From an uncultured Blautia sp. (GTDB lineage: Bacteria > Bacillota > Clostridia > Lachnospirales > Lachnospiraceae), in contig CAKRVX010000006.1 of assembly GCA_934409175.1 (NCBI GenBank), forward strand, positions 1 through 46,303: a stretch of 46,303 nucleotides of DNA, written 5' to 3'. The position numbers were made by a program, and so were the translations under genes. The notes below the pieces were generated by a model. That model made no database searches. It was given only the letters and a program-made list of their open reading frames with translations, and was not told the DNA's origin. Of the stretch, positions 1-7,613 are shown piece after piece; within the stretch, counting starts at the first letter, position 1; the number at the start of each line of letters is the position of its first letter.

Positions 1-6
1 GATGTA

Positions 7-1077
7 ATGTTTGCAGAAGAATCTTGTATGAGAGAGAATAGCTCTATTGAACAAATCAGAGAAAAATTCTGGATTAAGAACAGACACCCGCATGTAGGGG
101 GAATCGAATTAACTCCTTATTGTAATTTAAGATGCGTTCATTGTTATTTGCAGGACCAGGAGAAAAAAACATTACTTTCTACAGAAGAAGTAGAACATAT
201 TATTGATAAATTATTTGAGGCAGGAGTGTTGTTTCTATATTTTACTGGAGGAGAAATTTTTACCAGACCAGATTTTCTGGATATTTATATTTATGCAAAA
301 AAGAAAGGGTTTATTGTTGAATTACTTACAAATGGTACCCTGATTGATTCGGAAGCTATTCGCATTTTTAATATATTTCCGCCAGCGTCTGTGAGTATAA
401 GTATGTATGGTAAGGATGAAGAGACTTATTATCGAGTAACTGGTCAGAAGGATATGTACAGTAAAGTGATAAATACTTTTGATCTTTTATCTCAAAATTC
501 GATTCATTTTGAAGTAAAGTATATTGGTATGCAGGAAAACCAGGATGATTATTTTGTAATTCATGATCTGGCTAAAAGCTACAGAGCAGAATTTTCGTAT
601 TCTGTGGAGTTATTTCCCACATTAAACGGAAATGGGTGTACAAAAAATCATATGATTTCATTGGAAAAAATAATTGAACTCGAAGGAAAAATACCAGAAA
701 AAAAAGAAGAGTACAGACATCTTTTGGAAATTTCTAATCCATTTAAGAACAGGAAAGAAGTACCTTTATATCTTTGTGATATGGCTATTTCAAATTTTCT
801 TATTGATTATCAGGGATATTTAAATCCATGCCATAAATGCAGGATCAAAAAATGGAATTTATTATCAGATGATTTTAAGACGGCATGGGATGATTATGAA
901 GTATTGCTTAAAGAAAAGGCTTCAAAAGATAATAAATGTTTAAAATGTGAATATTTAATGATGTGCAGTCCCTGTGTTATGGTTAATTACCTGTCGACAG
1001 GAGATTATAATACACCGGCTGATACGGTTTGTAAATTGACACATTTGCGAGTTAAGATGTGTAATTCGCCTGAATGA
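7..1077 (+). CDS. Radical SAM/SPASM peptide maturase
   Basis: This is a radical SAM enzyme that probably modifies the small peptide encoded just downstream. The [4Fe-4S]-SAM motif CNLRCVHC (Cys39, Cys43, Cys46, numbered from the ATG at 7) follows a beta strand reading GIELTPY. The C-terminal third has a SPASM-like cysteine set: Cys257, CHKC, then CLKC, CSPC and a final Cys, typical of enzymes binding auxiliary Fe-S clusters. The frame is open back to base 1, so the true start may lie outside the window. Inside it, the ATGs at 7 and 28 are both possible. It sits 62 bp before a 43-residue Cys-containing peptide with a strong ribosome binding site, and the pair ends at a terminator. This is the arrangement of sactipeptide, ranthipeptide and related RiPP loci. 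The exact chemistry cannot be read from sequence. Confidence 0.88.
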   Translation: MFAEESCMRENSSIEQIREKFWIKNRHPHVGGIELTPYCNLRCVHCYLQDQEKKTLLSTEEVEHIIDKLFEAGVLFLYFTGGEIFTRPDFLDIYIYAKKKGFIVELLTNGTLIDSEAIRIFNIFPPASVSISMYGKDEETYYRVTGQKDMYSKVINTFDLLSQNSIHFEVKYIGMQENQDDYFVIHDLAKSYRAEFSYSVELFPTLNGNGCTKNHMISLEKIIELEGKIPEKKEEYRHLLEISNPFKNRKEVPLYLCDMAISNFLIDYQGYLNPCHKCRIKKWNLLSDDFKTAWDDYEVLLKEKASKDNKCLKCEYLMMCSPCVMVNYLSTGDYNTPADTVCKLTHLRVKMCNSPE

Positions 1078-1139
1078 GCTTCTGAAACACAGTTATCTGG
1101 TGTTTTTGAAAATTCAAATGAAAAGGAAGGAGGATATGT

Positions 1140-1271
1140 ATGGAGTACAAGAGACCAGAAGTCACATCTGTCTCTCTGAATGTGAAAAGTGCAGAGAGAG
1201 AGAATTCTGCTGATGGACCATCTAAATGCAGTAATTCCTGCTGCTATTATCGAGATGGTGCAACATGGTAA
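1140..1271 (+). CDS. Putative RiPP precursor peptide (43 aa)
   Basis: A 43-codon gene starts at ATG 1140, 5 bp after AAGGAGGA (1127-1134). An alternative ATG at 1136 is too close to that site and gives only 25 residues in another frame. The peptide has a charged leader beginning MEYKRPEV and a short C-terminal core with Cys30, Cys34 and Cys35, aromatic residues YY at 36-37, and a terminal GATW. A Tyr-Lys-x-Pro start, acidic/Ser-rich middle and Cys-rich tail are typical of radical-SAM RiPP precursors. It directly follows a radical SAM/SPASM gene and is followed by a strong terminator. No exporter or protease is visible, but the window begins just upstream. I do not recognise it as a named family. 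Confidence 0.72.
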   Translation: MEYKRPEVTSVSLNVKSAERENSADGPSKCSNSCCYYRDGATW

Positions 1272-1296
1272 ATGAATAAGTGATAGCCAATTATGC

Positions 1297-1339
1297 AAAC
1301 CGCCAAACGTGCTGTATTTATAGCTATTTGGCGGTTTTT
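1297..1339 (+). terminator. Rho-independent terminator after the RiPP gene
   Basis: An 11-bp perfect stem, AAACCGCCAAA (1297-1307) with TTTGGCGGTTT (1327-1337), runs into a T-tract. It starts 26 bp after the peptide stop codon. Confidence 0.85.
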
Positions 1340-1422
1340 ATAAATATAACGTAAACGATAAAGGATTTTGAATTTTGGGGTTATGAGCAAATAGCGAAGC
1401 GAATTGCCAATATTGTTTGGAT

Positions 1423-1455
1423 AAAAGGAGCTGTCTTAGGACAGCTCCTTTTTTT
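1423..1455 (+). terminator. Strong rho-independent terminator
   Basis: A 13-bp perfect stem, AAAAGGAGCTGTC with GACAGCTCCTTTT around a TTAG loop, is followed by a T run. It is a second barrier between the RiPP locus and the nan operon. The A-rich left flank could also let it work on the minus strand. Confidence 0.85.
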
Positions 1456-1610
1456 GAAGTTGTTCGAATTTTATAAAAAAGTGCATGAAATTAATTCCTG
1501 ATATTACAATTAAAAATGAGAAAAATATCAAATAATTATAATAAAAAAACAAAAAAGACTATAAAAACATGTCAAAATAAGAAGAAAAAAAGCGATTTAT
1601 ACAAATATAA

Positions 1611-1624
1611 TGAAAAAAGTTTCA
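1611..1624. promoter_or_regulatory. Candidate RpiR-type operator
   Basis: TGAAAAAAGTTTCA carries inverted half-sites TGAAA/TTTCA and lies 17 bp upstream of the nan -35 box. An RpiR-family regulator is encoded at the end of the same operon, so this is a reasonable candidate site. Assignment is inference from position and symmetry only. Confidence 0.35.
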
Positions 1625-1640
1625 TAAATAGTAAATGGTA

Positions 1641-1669
1641 TTGAAAATAATATTAACAAAGTGTATGAT
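1641..1669 (+). promoter_or_regulatory. nan operon promoter
   Basis: TTGAAA (1641-1646), a 17-bp spacer and TATGAT (1664-1669) form a near-consensus sigma-A promoter. Transcription would begin near 1676, which supports translation from ATG 1696 rather than 1678. Confidence 0.65.
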
Positions 1670-1695
1670 TTGGACAAATGAAGGAGGTAGTAAGA

Positions 1696-2385
1696 ATGAA
1701 TCAAAAAATAGAAGCGTTAAAAGGAGAATTAATTGTATCCTGTCAGGCACTTCCGCAGGAACCACTTCATTCTTCATATATTATGAGCAGGATGGCTGTA
1801 GCGGCATTTGAAGGAGGGGCAAAAGGAATACGTGCCAACACAAAAGAGGATATTAAAGCAATCCAGGGAGAAGTTGATCTTCCAATTATTGGTATAGTGA
1901 AAAGAGACTATCAGAATTGTAAGGTTTATATTACACCTACGATGAAGGAAGTCGATGAGCTAATGGAAGTTAAGCCGGAAATTATAGCTTTAGATGCAAC
2001 AGGGGCACTTCGTCCGGGAGGATTGACACTGGAAAAATTTGTAGAGCAGATAAGGGAAAAATATCCGGAACAGCTTTTGATGGCGGATTGTTCAACAATT
2101 GAAGAAGCGAAATTTGCAGATCAGATCGGATTTGATTTTATAGGAACAACCATGGTGGGCTATACGGAGCAGAGTAAAGGTGACAAAATCGAAGAAGACG
2201 ATTTTAAGATTATACGTGAAATTTTAAAAACAGTAAAGCATCCGGTAATCGCCGAAGGAAACATCAATACACCAGAAAAGGCAAAGAGAGTAAAGGAACT
2301 GGGAGTTTTTAGTATTGTGGTTGGATCTATTATTACAAGACCCCAATTAATCACCAAGGCTTTTGTAAATGCATTGCATGAATAG
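1696..2385 (+). CDS. nanE: N-acetylmannosamine-6-phosphate 2-epimerase
   Basis: NanE converts ManNAc-6-P to GlcNAc-6-P, the last dedicated step of sialic acid catabolism in the cytosol. The 229-residue protein has the family's N-terminal signature SCQALPQEPLH, the catalytic-lysine strand GIVKRDY, the metal/phosphate loop EGNINTP and a C-terminal VGSIITRP phosphate-binding stretch, all typical of this (beta/alpha)8 barrel. Start 1696 is preferred over the in-frame ATG at 1678 because GGAGG sits at 1683-1687 and the promoter places the transcript start near 1676. It is the first gene of an operon also encoding a sugar ABC transporter, NanA, a ROK kinase and an RpiR regulator, all consistent with Neu5Ac use. 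Confidence 0.93.
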   Translation: MNQKIEALKGELIVSCQALPQEPLHSSYIMSRMAVAAFEGGAKGIRANTKEDIKAIQGEVDLPIIGIVKRDYQNCKVYITPTMKEVDELMEVKPEIIALDATGALRPGGLTLEKFVEQIREKYPEQLLMADCSTIEEAKFADQIGFDFIGTTMVGYTEQSKGDKIEEDDFKIIREILKTVKHPVIAEGNINTPEKAKRVKELGVFSIVVGSIITRPQLITKAFVNALHE

Positions 2386-2443
2386 AGAAGAGTGGCAGCT
2401 ATTCATAAGACGATAATATACTACGGAAAGGAAGGATGCTATT

Positions 2444-3325
2444 TTGAATAGAAATCGAGAGAATGGTGAAAACAGATTTGCCTATCTTGTAAATGCTCCT
2501 ATGATTATTTATCTGGCATGTTTTCTGGCGTTCCCAATGGTTTGGGGGTTATATATGAGTTTTACAAATAAGACCATTGGAAATCCGGCATCGTTTGTTG
2601 GATTTAAAAATTACATCAGACTTTTGGGAGATGCCGAATACAGAAGATCTATCTTAAATACAGTGTTTTTTACAGCCATTTCCATTCTGGTAAAAACAGT
2701 ATTGGGAATGCTGATGGCATTATCGTTAAATCAGAAATTTAAGGGTAGAAATATAGCAAGAGCATTACTGATGATTCCGTGGACACTGCCAAATATTGTT
2801 GTCGTATATAACTGGCGATGGATATTTAATTCAACAGGTGGAATTGCCAATTATATTTTAAAATCTTTACATATTACAAATACAGATATTATATGGTTTG
2901 GATCTGCCGGATTAGCGATGACTACAATTATTGTAGCTAATGTATGGCGAGGAACACCATTCTTTGGGGTATCGATTCTGGCAAAGCTGCAGACAATTCC
3001 CAAAGATTATTATGAAGCTGCTGAAATTGACGGAGCAGGTTTATGGCAGAAATTCAGGCACATTACATTGCCAGAAGTAAAAGATGTAACGATCTTATCA
3101 GCGCTTATGAGTACAATCTGGACGATCAATGAATTTGAAACTGTATGGTTACTGACCGGAGGTGGACCAAACGGAACGACAGAGGTTATGAACGTATACA
3201 GTTACAAGACAGCCATGAGAAGTATGATGCTTGGACGTGGTATTGCAGTTGCAGTACTGGCAATGCCTGTTCTTATGATTCTTATTAGTATCCTTACACG
3301 TCGTATGCTTCCGGAAGGTGAATGA
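2444..3325 (+). CDS. Sugar ABC transporter permease (MalF-like)
   Basis: Inner-membrane permease of a carbohydrate CUT1-type ABC transporter. The 293 residues contain about six hydrophobic helices (first near residues 14-36). The EAA loop reads EAAEIDGAGLWQKFRHITLPEV, where it contacts the ATPase. A TTG start is used, 8 bp after GGAAAGGAAGG. No ATG lies in frame near the N terminus. It is followed 42 bp later by the partner permease and then the lipoprotein binding protein. No ATPase is encoded in the operon, so a shared MsmK-type ATPase is likely supplied from elsewhere. The nan context suggests sialic acid or a derivative as substrate. Confidence 0.88.
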   Translation: MNRNRENGENRFAYLVNAPMIIYLACFLAFPMVWGLYMSFTNKTIGNPASFVGFKNYIRLLGDAEYRRSILNTVFFTAISILVKTVLGMLMALSLNQKFKGRNIARALLMIPWTLPNIVVVYNWRWIFNSTGGIANYILKSLHITNTDIIWFGSAGLAMTTIIVANVWRGTPFFGVSILAKLQTIPKDYYEAAEIDGAGLWQKFRHITLPEVKDVTILSALMSTIWTINEFETVWLLTGGGPNGTTEVMNVYSYKTAMRSMMLGRGIAVAVLAMPVLMILISILTRRMLPEGE

Positions 3326-3367
3326 TCAGGCGGCTGAATGTGTACAGGAAAATGAAAGGAGAATTAT

Positions 3368-4198
3368 ATGAAAGCAAAAAAAAGAACAGCATTACTTGGA
3401 AGAGTATATTTGATAATATGCCTGATTGTAGCACTGTTTCCAATATACTGGATGATCAATACATCTTTTAAAAGTGATTCTGAAATTTATGCAAAAGTGC
3501 CGACTCTTATTCCACATCATCCTACAGGGGCTGCATATTCTTATTTAATAAATAATACTAATTTTCTGTCCAGTATGAAAAACAGTTTGATTATTGCGGT
3601 ATCTGTTTCTGTATTTTCAATTTTGATAGCATACCCTGTTGCGTATACCTTATCAAGGTTGAAATTTAAGGGAAGACGAATTTTTTCAAAGTCTGTGCTA
3701 TTCATGTATTTGCTGCCAACTACAGTTTTATATATTCCGTTATATATGCTGGTATCGAAAATGCATCTTACAAATACAATCTGGGGATTAATTGTAATTT
3801 ATCCAACATTTACTTTACCCTATGTAGCTTGGATTCTGATCCCACATATTGCAGCAGTTCCAAAAGAACTGGAAGAAGCGGCCAAGGTAGATGGCTGTTC
3901 CAGAATAGGAACGATGTATAAGATTGTATTTCCGTTGGCATTACCGGGAATTATATCTACTACGATTTTTACTTTTGCAATGTGTTGGGGAGAATACATG
4001 TATGCTCTGGTAAACCTGACATCAAGTCAGGTACAGACATTCCCGCTGGTTATTTCAGGTTTAATTTATGGTGATATGCCACCATGGAACCAGCTTATGG
4101 CAGGCGGCGTTCTCGCAGGTATTCCGATTATTGTAATATATATGCTGGCATCCAGCGGCCTGGTTGGCGGAGCGACTGACGGTGGTGTAAAAGGTTGA
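3368..4198 (+). CDS. Sugar ABC transporter permease (MalG-like)
   Basis: Second permease of the same CUT1-type importer, 276 residues with about six membrane helices. The EAA loop (EEAAKVDGCSRIGTMYKIVFPLALPG) lies near residues 174-196. It starts at an ATG 6 bp after AAAGGAGAA and probably pairs with the upstream MalF-like protein as a heterodimer. Permease order and the binding protein downstream match sialic-acid SAT-type loci in Firmicutes, although the substrate is inferred only from neighbours. Confidence 0.88.
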   Translation: MKAKKRTALLGRVYLIICLIVALFPIYWMINTSFKSDSEIYAKVPTLIPHHPTGAAYSYLINNTNFLSSMKNSLIIAVSVSVFSILIAYPVAYTLSRLKFKGRRIFSKSVLFMYLLPTTVLYIPLYMLVSKMHLTNTIWGLIVIYPTFTLPYVAWILIPHIAAVPKELEEAAKVDGCSRIGTMYKIVFPLALPGIISTTIFTFAMCWGEYMYALVNLTSSQVQTFPLVISGLIYGDMPPWNQLMAGGVLAGIPIIVIYMLASSGLVGGATDGGVKG

Positions 4199-4238
4199 TA
4201 AAAAACGAAAAAAGATAAATAAAAGGAGAAACTACTAT

Positions 4239-5630
4239 ATGAGAAAAAAATTATTATCAATGGTAATGGCAGGTACATTGGCACTTTCATTTACAGCATG
4301 TGGAGGCAGCAGTTCCGGAGAAACAGAAAAATCCACTGATACTTCCAAAGCAGAAGAAACCTCATCTGAGGATACACAGACTGCTTCAGCAGATTCCGGG
4401 GATAAAAAATCTATTACAGTATGGGTAGAGAAAATTTTCAGCGATGATGCAAATACAAAAATGGAAGAAAGGCTGAAAGAATACGAAAAAGAGAAAAATG
4501 TAACTGTAAATTGCGAGATGGTGGCTGCAACAGATTTTGTAACAAAACTTAATGCTGCAATTGAAGCAGGTCAGAGCGTTCCAGATATTATTTCTGCAGA
4601 TACTACTAAAGTTCTGAATTATTATCCTAATATTCCATGTAATGATGTAACAGATCTTGTTAGTCAGATTAATGAAGAACGTCCATATCTGCAGGCCAGC
4701 TATGAGGGAACAAAAATTGATGATAAATATTATTATGTACCATTTTACAGTTCATCCACATTGATGTTTGTCAGAAAGGATAAACTGGAAGAAGCAGGAA
4801 TCACTGAAATGCCAACAACCTGGGATGAGGTATTTGAGGATGCAGCAAAGGTAAGTGATCCGGATAATGATTTTTATGGACTTGCAATTGGATGCGGAGA
4901 AAACGATGATGACGATGAGAATACAATCAGACAGTATATGTGGAATGAAGGCGGATATCTGTTTGATGAAGATGGAAATGTAGTTGCAGACGATAAAGTA
5001 ACGGCTGTGTTTGACAAATATGCGGAACTTTATGATGACAAAGTAATTCCGCAGGATGCAACGACCTGGGATGCAGGTGGAAATAATGGATCTTATCTGG
5101 CAGGACGTACTGCATTTTGCTTTAACGCGCCTACATTATACAATGCACTGGTATCTGATGAACAATATAAAGATTTACTGGATAATACAGTTGTTCTTGC
5201 TCCTCCGGCAGGAAGTGATAATAGTGTATATATGAATTTTAACCGTGGATTTGCAGTCATGAATACCTGTAAAGATACAGATTTGGCTTCTGATGTGATT
5301 TCTTATCTTCTTGATAAAGATTGGTACGATTCTTATATGGAGGAGATTGCGCCTGTATTTGCACCTGTATTTGAGGATGCGAAGGAAAATACAACCTGGA
5401 AAGATAATGAAGTAAATGCACAGGCCTTAAAATATGTAGAAAATGCTTCTGGTTATTATGGATATCCGGTAAAAACATTGAAAGGACGTACAGTTGCAGC
5501 GAAACATTATTTTACATATCCATTTGTGAAAGCTGTTAATCAGGTAGCAACAGGTACTGCAGATTCAGCAGGAGCATTAAAGAGTATGACTTCAGCAATT
5601 GAAGATTTTCAGGATCAGGTAGGTGAATAA
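4239..5630 (+). CDS. Sugar-binding lipoprotein of the nan ABC transporter
   Basis: Extracellular solute-binding protein (family 1, MalE-like), 463 residues. It begins with a lipoprotein signal (MRKKLLSMVMAGTLALSFTA then Cys21) followed by a low-complexity Ser/Thr/Glu linker to about residue 55. The mature fold starts at ITVWVEK, the usual first strand of this family. It captures the substrate outside the cell and delivers it to the two permeases upstream. The binding preference (Neu5Ac, 2,7-anhydro-Neu5Ac or another sialoside) cannot be read here. Its stop (5628-5630) lies just before the ATG of the next gene, so the two are co-transcribed and probably translationally coupled. Confidence 0.9.
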   Translation: MRKKLLSMVMAGTLALSFTACGGSSSGETEKSTDTSKAEETSSEDTQTASADSGDKKSITVWVEKIFSDDANTKMEERLKEYEKEKNVTVNCEMVAATDFVTKLNAAIEAGQSVPDIISADTTKVLNYYPNIPCNDVTDLVSQINEERPYLQASYEGTKIDDKYYYVPFYSSSTLMFVRKDKLEEAGITEMPTTWDEVFEDAAKVSDPDNDFYGLAIGCGENDDDDENTIRQYMWNEGGYLFDEDGNVVADDKVTAVFDKYAELYDDKVIPQDATTWDAGGNNGSYLAGRTAFCFNAPTLYNALVSDEQYKDLLDNTVVLAPPAGSDNSVYMNFNRGFAVMNTCKDTDLASDVISYLLDKDWYDSYMEEIAPVFAPVFEDAKENTTWKDNEVNAQALKYVENASGYYGYPVKTLKGRTVAAKHYFTYPFVKAVNQVATGTADSAGALKSMTSAIEDFQDQVGE

Positions 5631-5631
5631 T

Positions 5632-6606
5632 ATGAAGACGAAAGTTTGGTTGAATCTCGATCCACAGAAAGTTGATGTAAGCTATTTATATAAAAAATTC
5701 GACGAAATGGGATGCGATTTTGAAGCAGAGGCAATTCCGGATAATGATCCGGAGTTGCTGATAAAAAAAGCAAAAGATGTTGATATTGTAATTGCTACTA
5801 TGGAGCCCTGGAATGAAACTACTCTTGGTGCTGTAAAAGGAAAAGTAAAGTTTATTCAGAAATATGGTACCGGAGTAGATTCCGTGGATCTGAAAGCGGC
5901 AGGAAAAAACGGAATTCCTGTGGCAAATATTCCAGGAGCTAATGCTCCGGCAGTAGCAGAAGTTGCGATGATGCATATTTTGAATCTGGGAAGACGTTTT
6001 ACCCATTGTGTTGAAGGATGCAGAGAAGGAATTTGGCCGTCAACTATTACTGGAAATGAACTGGATGGAAAAACAGTTGGACTCGCAGGGTATGGAAGGG
6101 TTGCTAAAAATCTGGCTCGTATGATATCTGGATTTTCAGTTAAGCTTCTGGCATATGATCCATTTGTAAAAGAAGCAGCGCCAGGTCAGGATATTACGTT
6201 TGTTGATACCCTTGAGGAACTCTTCGAACAGAGTGATATAGTGAGTCTTCATATGCCGTTTATGCCGTCAACTGCAGGAATTATTAATAAGTCATTATTT
6301 GAGCGTATGAAGCCGCAGGCATATCTTGTGAATACCTGTAGGGGAGGCGTGATCAATGAGCCGGATCTGATAGAAGCATTGAAAACAGGAAAGCTGGCCG
6401 GTGCGGGACTTGATGTTCTGGCAGAAGAGCCGCCTAAGGCAGATCAGCCATTAATGCATATGGATAATGTGTATATTACATCTCATATGGGAGCTGCTTC
6501 GCTGGAAAGTGAATATCGGTCTCAGGTAATTATTGCGGATAATGTAAAAGAATTTCTGGAAGGAAAGCTTCCGGAGAGTGTTAGAAACAAAGAATTTCTG
6601 GTTTAA
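5632..6606 (+). CDS. D-2-hydroxyacid dehydrogenase in the nan operon
   Basis: NAD-dependent D-isomer-specific 2-hydroxyacid dehydrogenase, 324 residues. The substrate domain is followed by the Rossmann segment KTVGLAGYGRVAKNLA, where the last Gly of GxGxxG is Ala. The catalytic triad is visible as Arg in NTCRGG, Glu in AEEPP and His in TSHMGA. It starts at ATG 5632, 1 bp after the binding-protein stop. An in-frame GTG at 5623 lies inside the ribosome binding site. This family is not a standard nan gene. Its place between the transporter and NanA suggests that it reduces a 2-oxo acid linked to the pathway, such as pyruvate released by NanA or an open-chain sialic acid derivative. That role is inference. 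It is one of three divergent members in this window. Confidence 0.88.
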   Translation: MKTKVWLNLDPQKVDVSYLYKKFDEMGCDFEAEAIPDNDPELLIKKAKDVDIVIATMEPWNETTLGAVKGKVKFIQKYGTGVDSVDLKAAGKNGIPVANIPGANAPAVAEVAMMHILNLGRRFTHCVEGCREGIWPSTITGNELDGKTVGLAGYGRVAKNLARMISGFSVKLLAYDPFVKEAAPGQDITFVDTLEELFEQSDIVSLHMPFMPSTAGIINKSLFERMKPQAYLVNTCRGGVINEPDLIEALKTGKLAGAGLDVLAEEPPKADQPLMHMDNVYITSHMGAASLESEYRSQVIIADNVKEFLEGKLPESVRNKEFLV

Positions 6607-6627
6607 ATACAAAAAGGAGAAATTAAA

Positions 6628-7542
6628 ATGAATACAGAGAAATTTAAAGGAGTATTTCCTGCTTTTTATGCCTGCTATGATGACAATGGAGAAATCAGTG
6701 CAGAACGTACACAGCTTCTGGCCAAACATTTACTGGAAAAAGGAGTAAAAGGTCTGTATGTGGGGGGATCTTCGGGAGAATGTATTTATCAGAGTGTAGA
6801 AGACCGTAAGAAAACTCTGGAAAATGTAATGAAAGCAGTAAAAGGAAAATTAACAATTATTGCGCATGTTGCATGCAATAATACGAAGGACAGCTGTGAA
6901 CTGGCGGCACATGCGGAAAGCCAGGGAGTTGATGCAATTGCGGCTATTCCACCGATTTATTTTCATCTTCCGGAATATGCAATTGCAGAATATTGGAATG
7001 ATATTTCAGCTGCTGCACCAAATACACCATTTATTATTTATAATATTCCACAGTTGTCTGGTACTACACTTACCATGCCATTGTTTAAAACCATGTTAAA
7101 AAATCCAAATGTTCTTGGAGTGAAAAATTCTTCAATGGCAACCCAGGATATTCAGATGTTTAAAACTGAGGCAGGCAAAGATCATATTGTATTTAATGGA
7201 CCGGATGAGCAGTTTGTCAGTGGACGGGCAATAGGTGCTGATGGAGGAATTGGAGGAACTTATGCTGTTATGCCTGAACTGTTCCTGAAAATAAATGAAC
7301 TTTTTGAAGAAGGTAAAATGAAAGAGGCTCTTGAGATTCAGAACAGAGCAGATGCGATTATTTATAAAATGTGTGAAGCACATGGTAACCTTTATGCAGT
7401 AATGAAAGAAATCCTGAGAATTAATGAAAAGGTTAATATCGGAAGTGTGCGGAAACCTCTTCCTGACTTAATTCCTGAAGATATGCCGATTGTAGAAGAA
7501 GCAGCAAAGATGATTCGTGATGCGATTGAGGCATTAAACTGA
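6628..7542 (+). CDS. nanA: N-acetylneuraminate lyase
   Basis: Class I aldolase that splits Neu5Ac into pyruvate and ManNAc in the cytosol. The 304 residues form a DapA/NanA-type barrel with all key elements: GGSSGE (carboxylate binding), Tyr138 in IIYNIP, the Schiff-base Lys166 in GVKNSS, and GADGGIGGTY. The last is characteristic of NanA rather than DapA. It starts at an ATG after AAAAGGAG. It lies in the nan operon between a D-2-hydroxyacid dehydrogenase and the ROK kinase. A hairpin (7561-7592) separates it from the kinase. Confidence 0.93.
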   Translation: MNTEKFKGVFPAFYACYDDNGEISAERTQLLAKHLLEKGVKGLYVGGSSGECIYQSVEDRKKTLENVMKAVKGKLTIIAHVACNNTKDSCELAAHAESQGVDAIAAIPPIYFHLPEYAIAEYWNDISAAAPNTPFIIYNIPQLSGTTLTMPLFKTMLKNPNVLGVKNSSMATQDIQMFKTEAGKDHIVFNGPDEQFVSGRAIGADGGIGGTYAVMPELFLKINELFEEGKMKEALEIQNRADAIIYKMCEAHGNLYAVMKEILRINEKVNIGSVRKPLPDLIPEDMPIVEEAAKMIRDAIEALN

Positions 7543-7560
7543 GCATATGATGAGATTGGA

Positions 7561-7592
7561 CGCGCAGACTATGATAAAACATAGTGTGCGCG
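7561..7592 (+). repeat. Inverted repeat between nanA and the ROK kinase
   Basis: CGCGCAGACTATG (7561-7573) and CATAGTGTGCGCG (7580-7592) form a 13-bp stem with one mismatch and loop ATAAAA. Only three T residues follow, so it is a weak terminator or an mRNA-processing/stability hairpin. It would lower or separate expression of the kinase and regulator. Confidence 0.6.
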
Positions 7593-7613
7593 TTTGTAGC
7601 TAAAGGAGTGACT

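Larger units (their letters stand above)
1340..1640. other. Intergenic stretch between RiPP locus and nan operon
   Basis: No gene is seen here. It holds a second terminator-like hairpin (1423-1455), a GCGAAGC-containing short repeat near 1385-1415 that recurs near 35094, and a very A-rich stretch (about 1500-1600) leading to the nan promoter. Confidence 0.7.

Noticed and set aside
1136..1213. 25-residue Cys-rich frame from ATG 1136
   Set aside because: The start codon is 1 bp from the AGGAGGA core, too close for initiation. The frame from 1140 has proper spacing and runs to the terminator.
1005..1298. Minus-strand frame overlapping the radical SAM end and the RiPP peptide
   Set aside because: No ribosome binding site, low-complexity translation, and it is antisense to two better supported genes and a terminator.
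1350..1363. CcpA cre site (CGTAAACGATAAAG)
   Set aside because: It has several mismatches to the cre consensus and lies more than 270 bp from any promoter, between two terminators.
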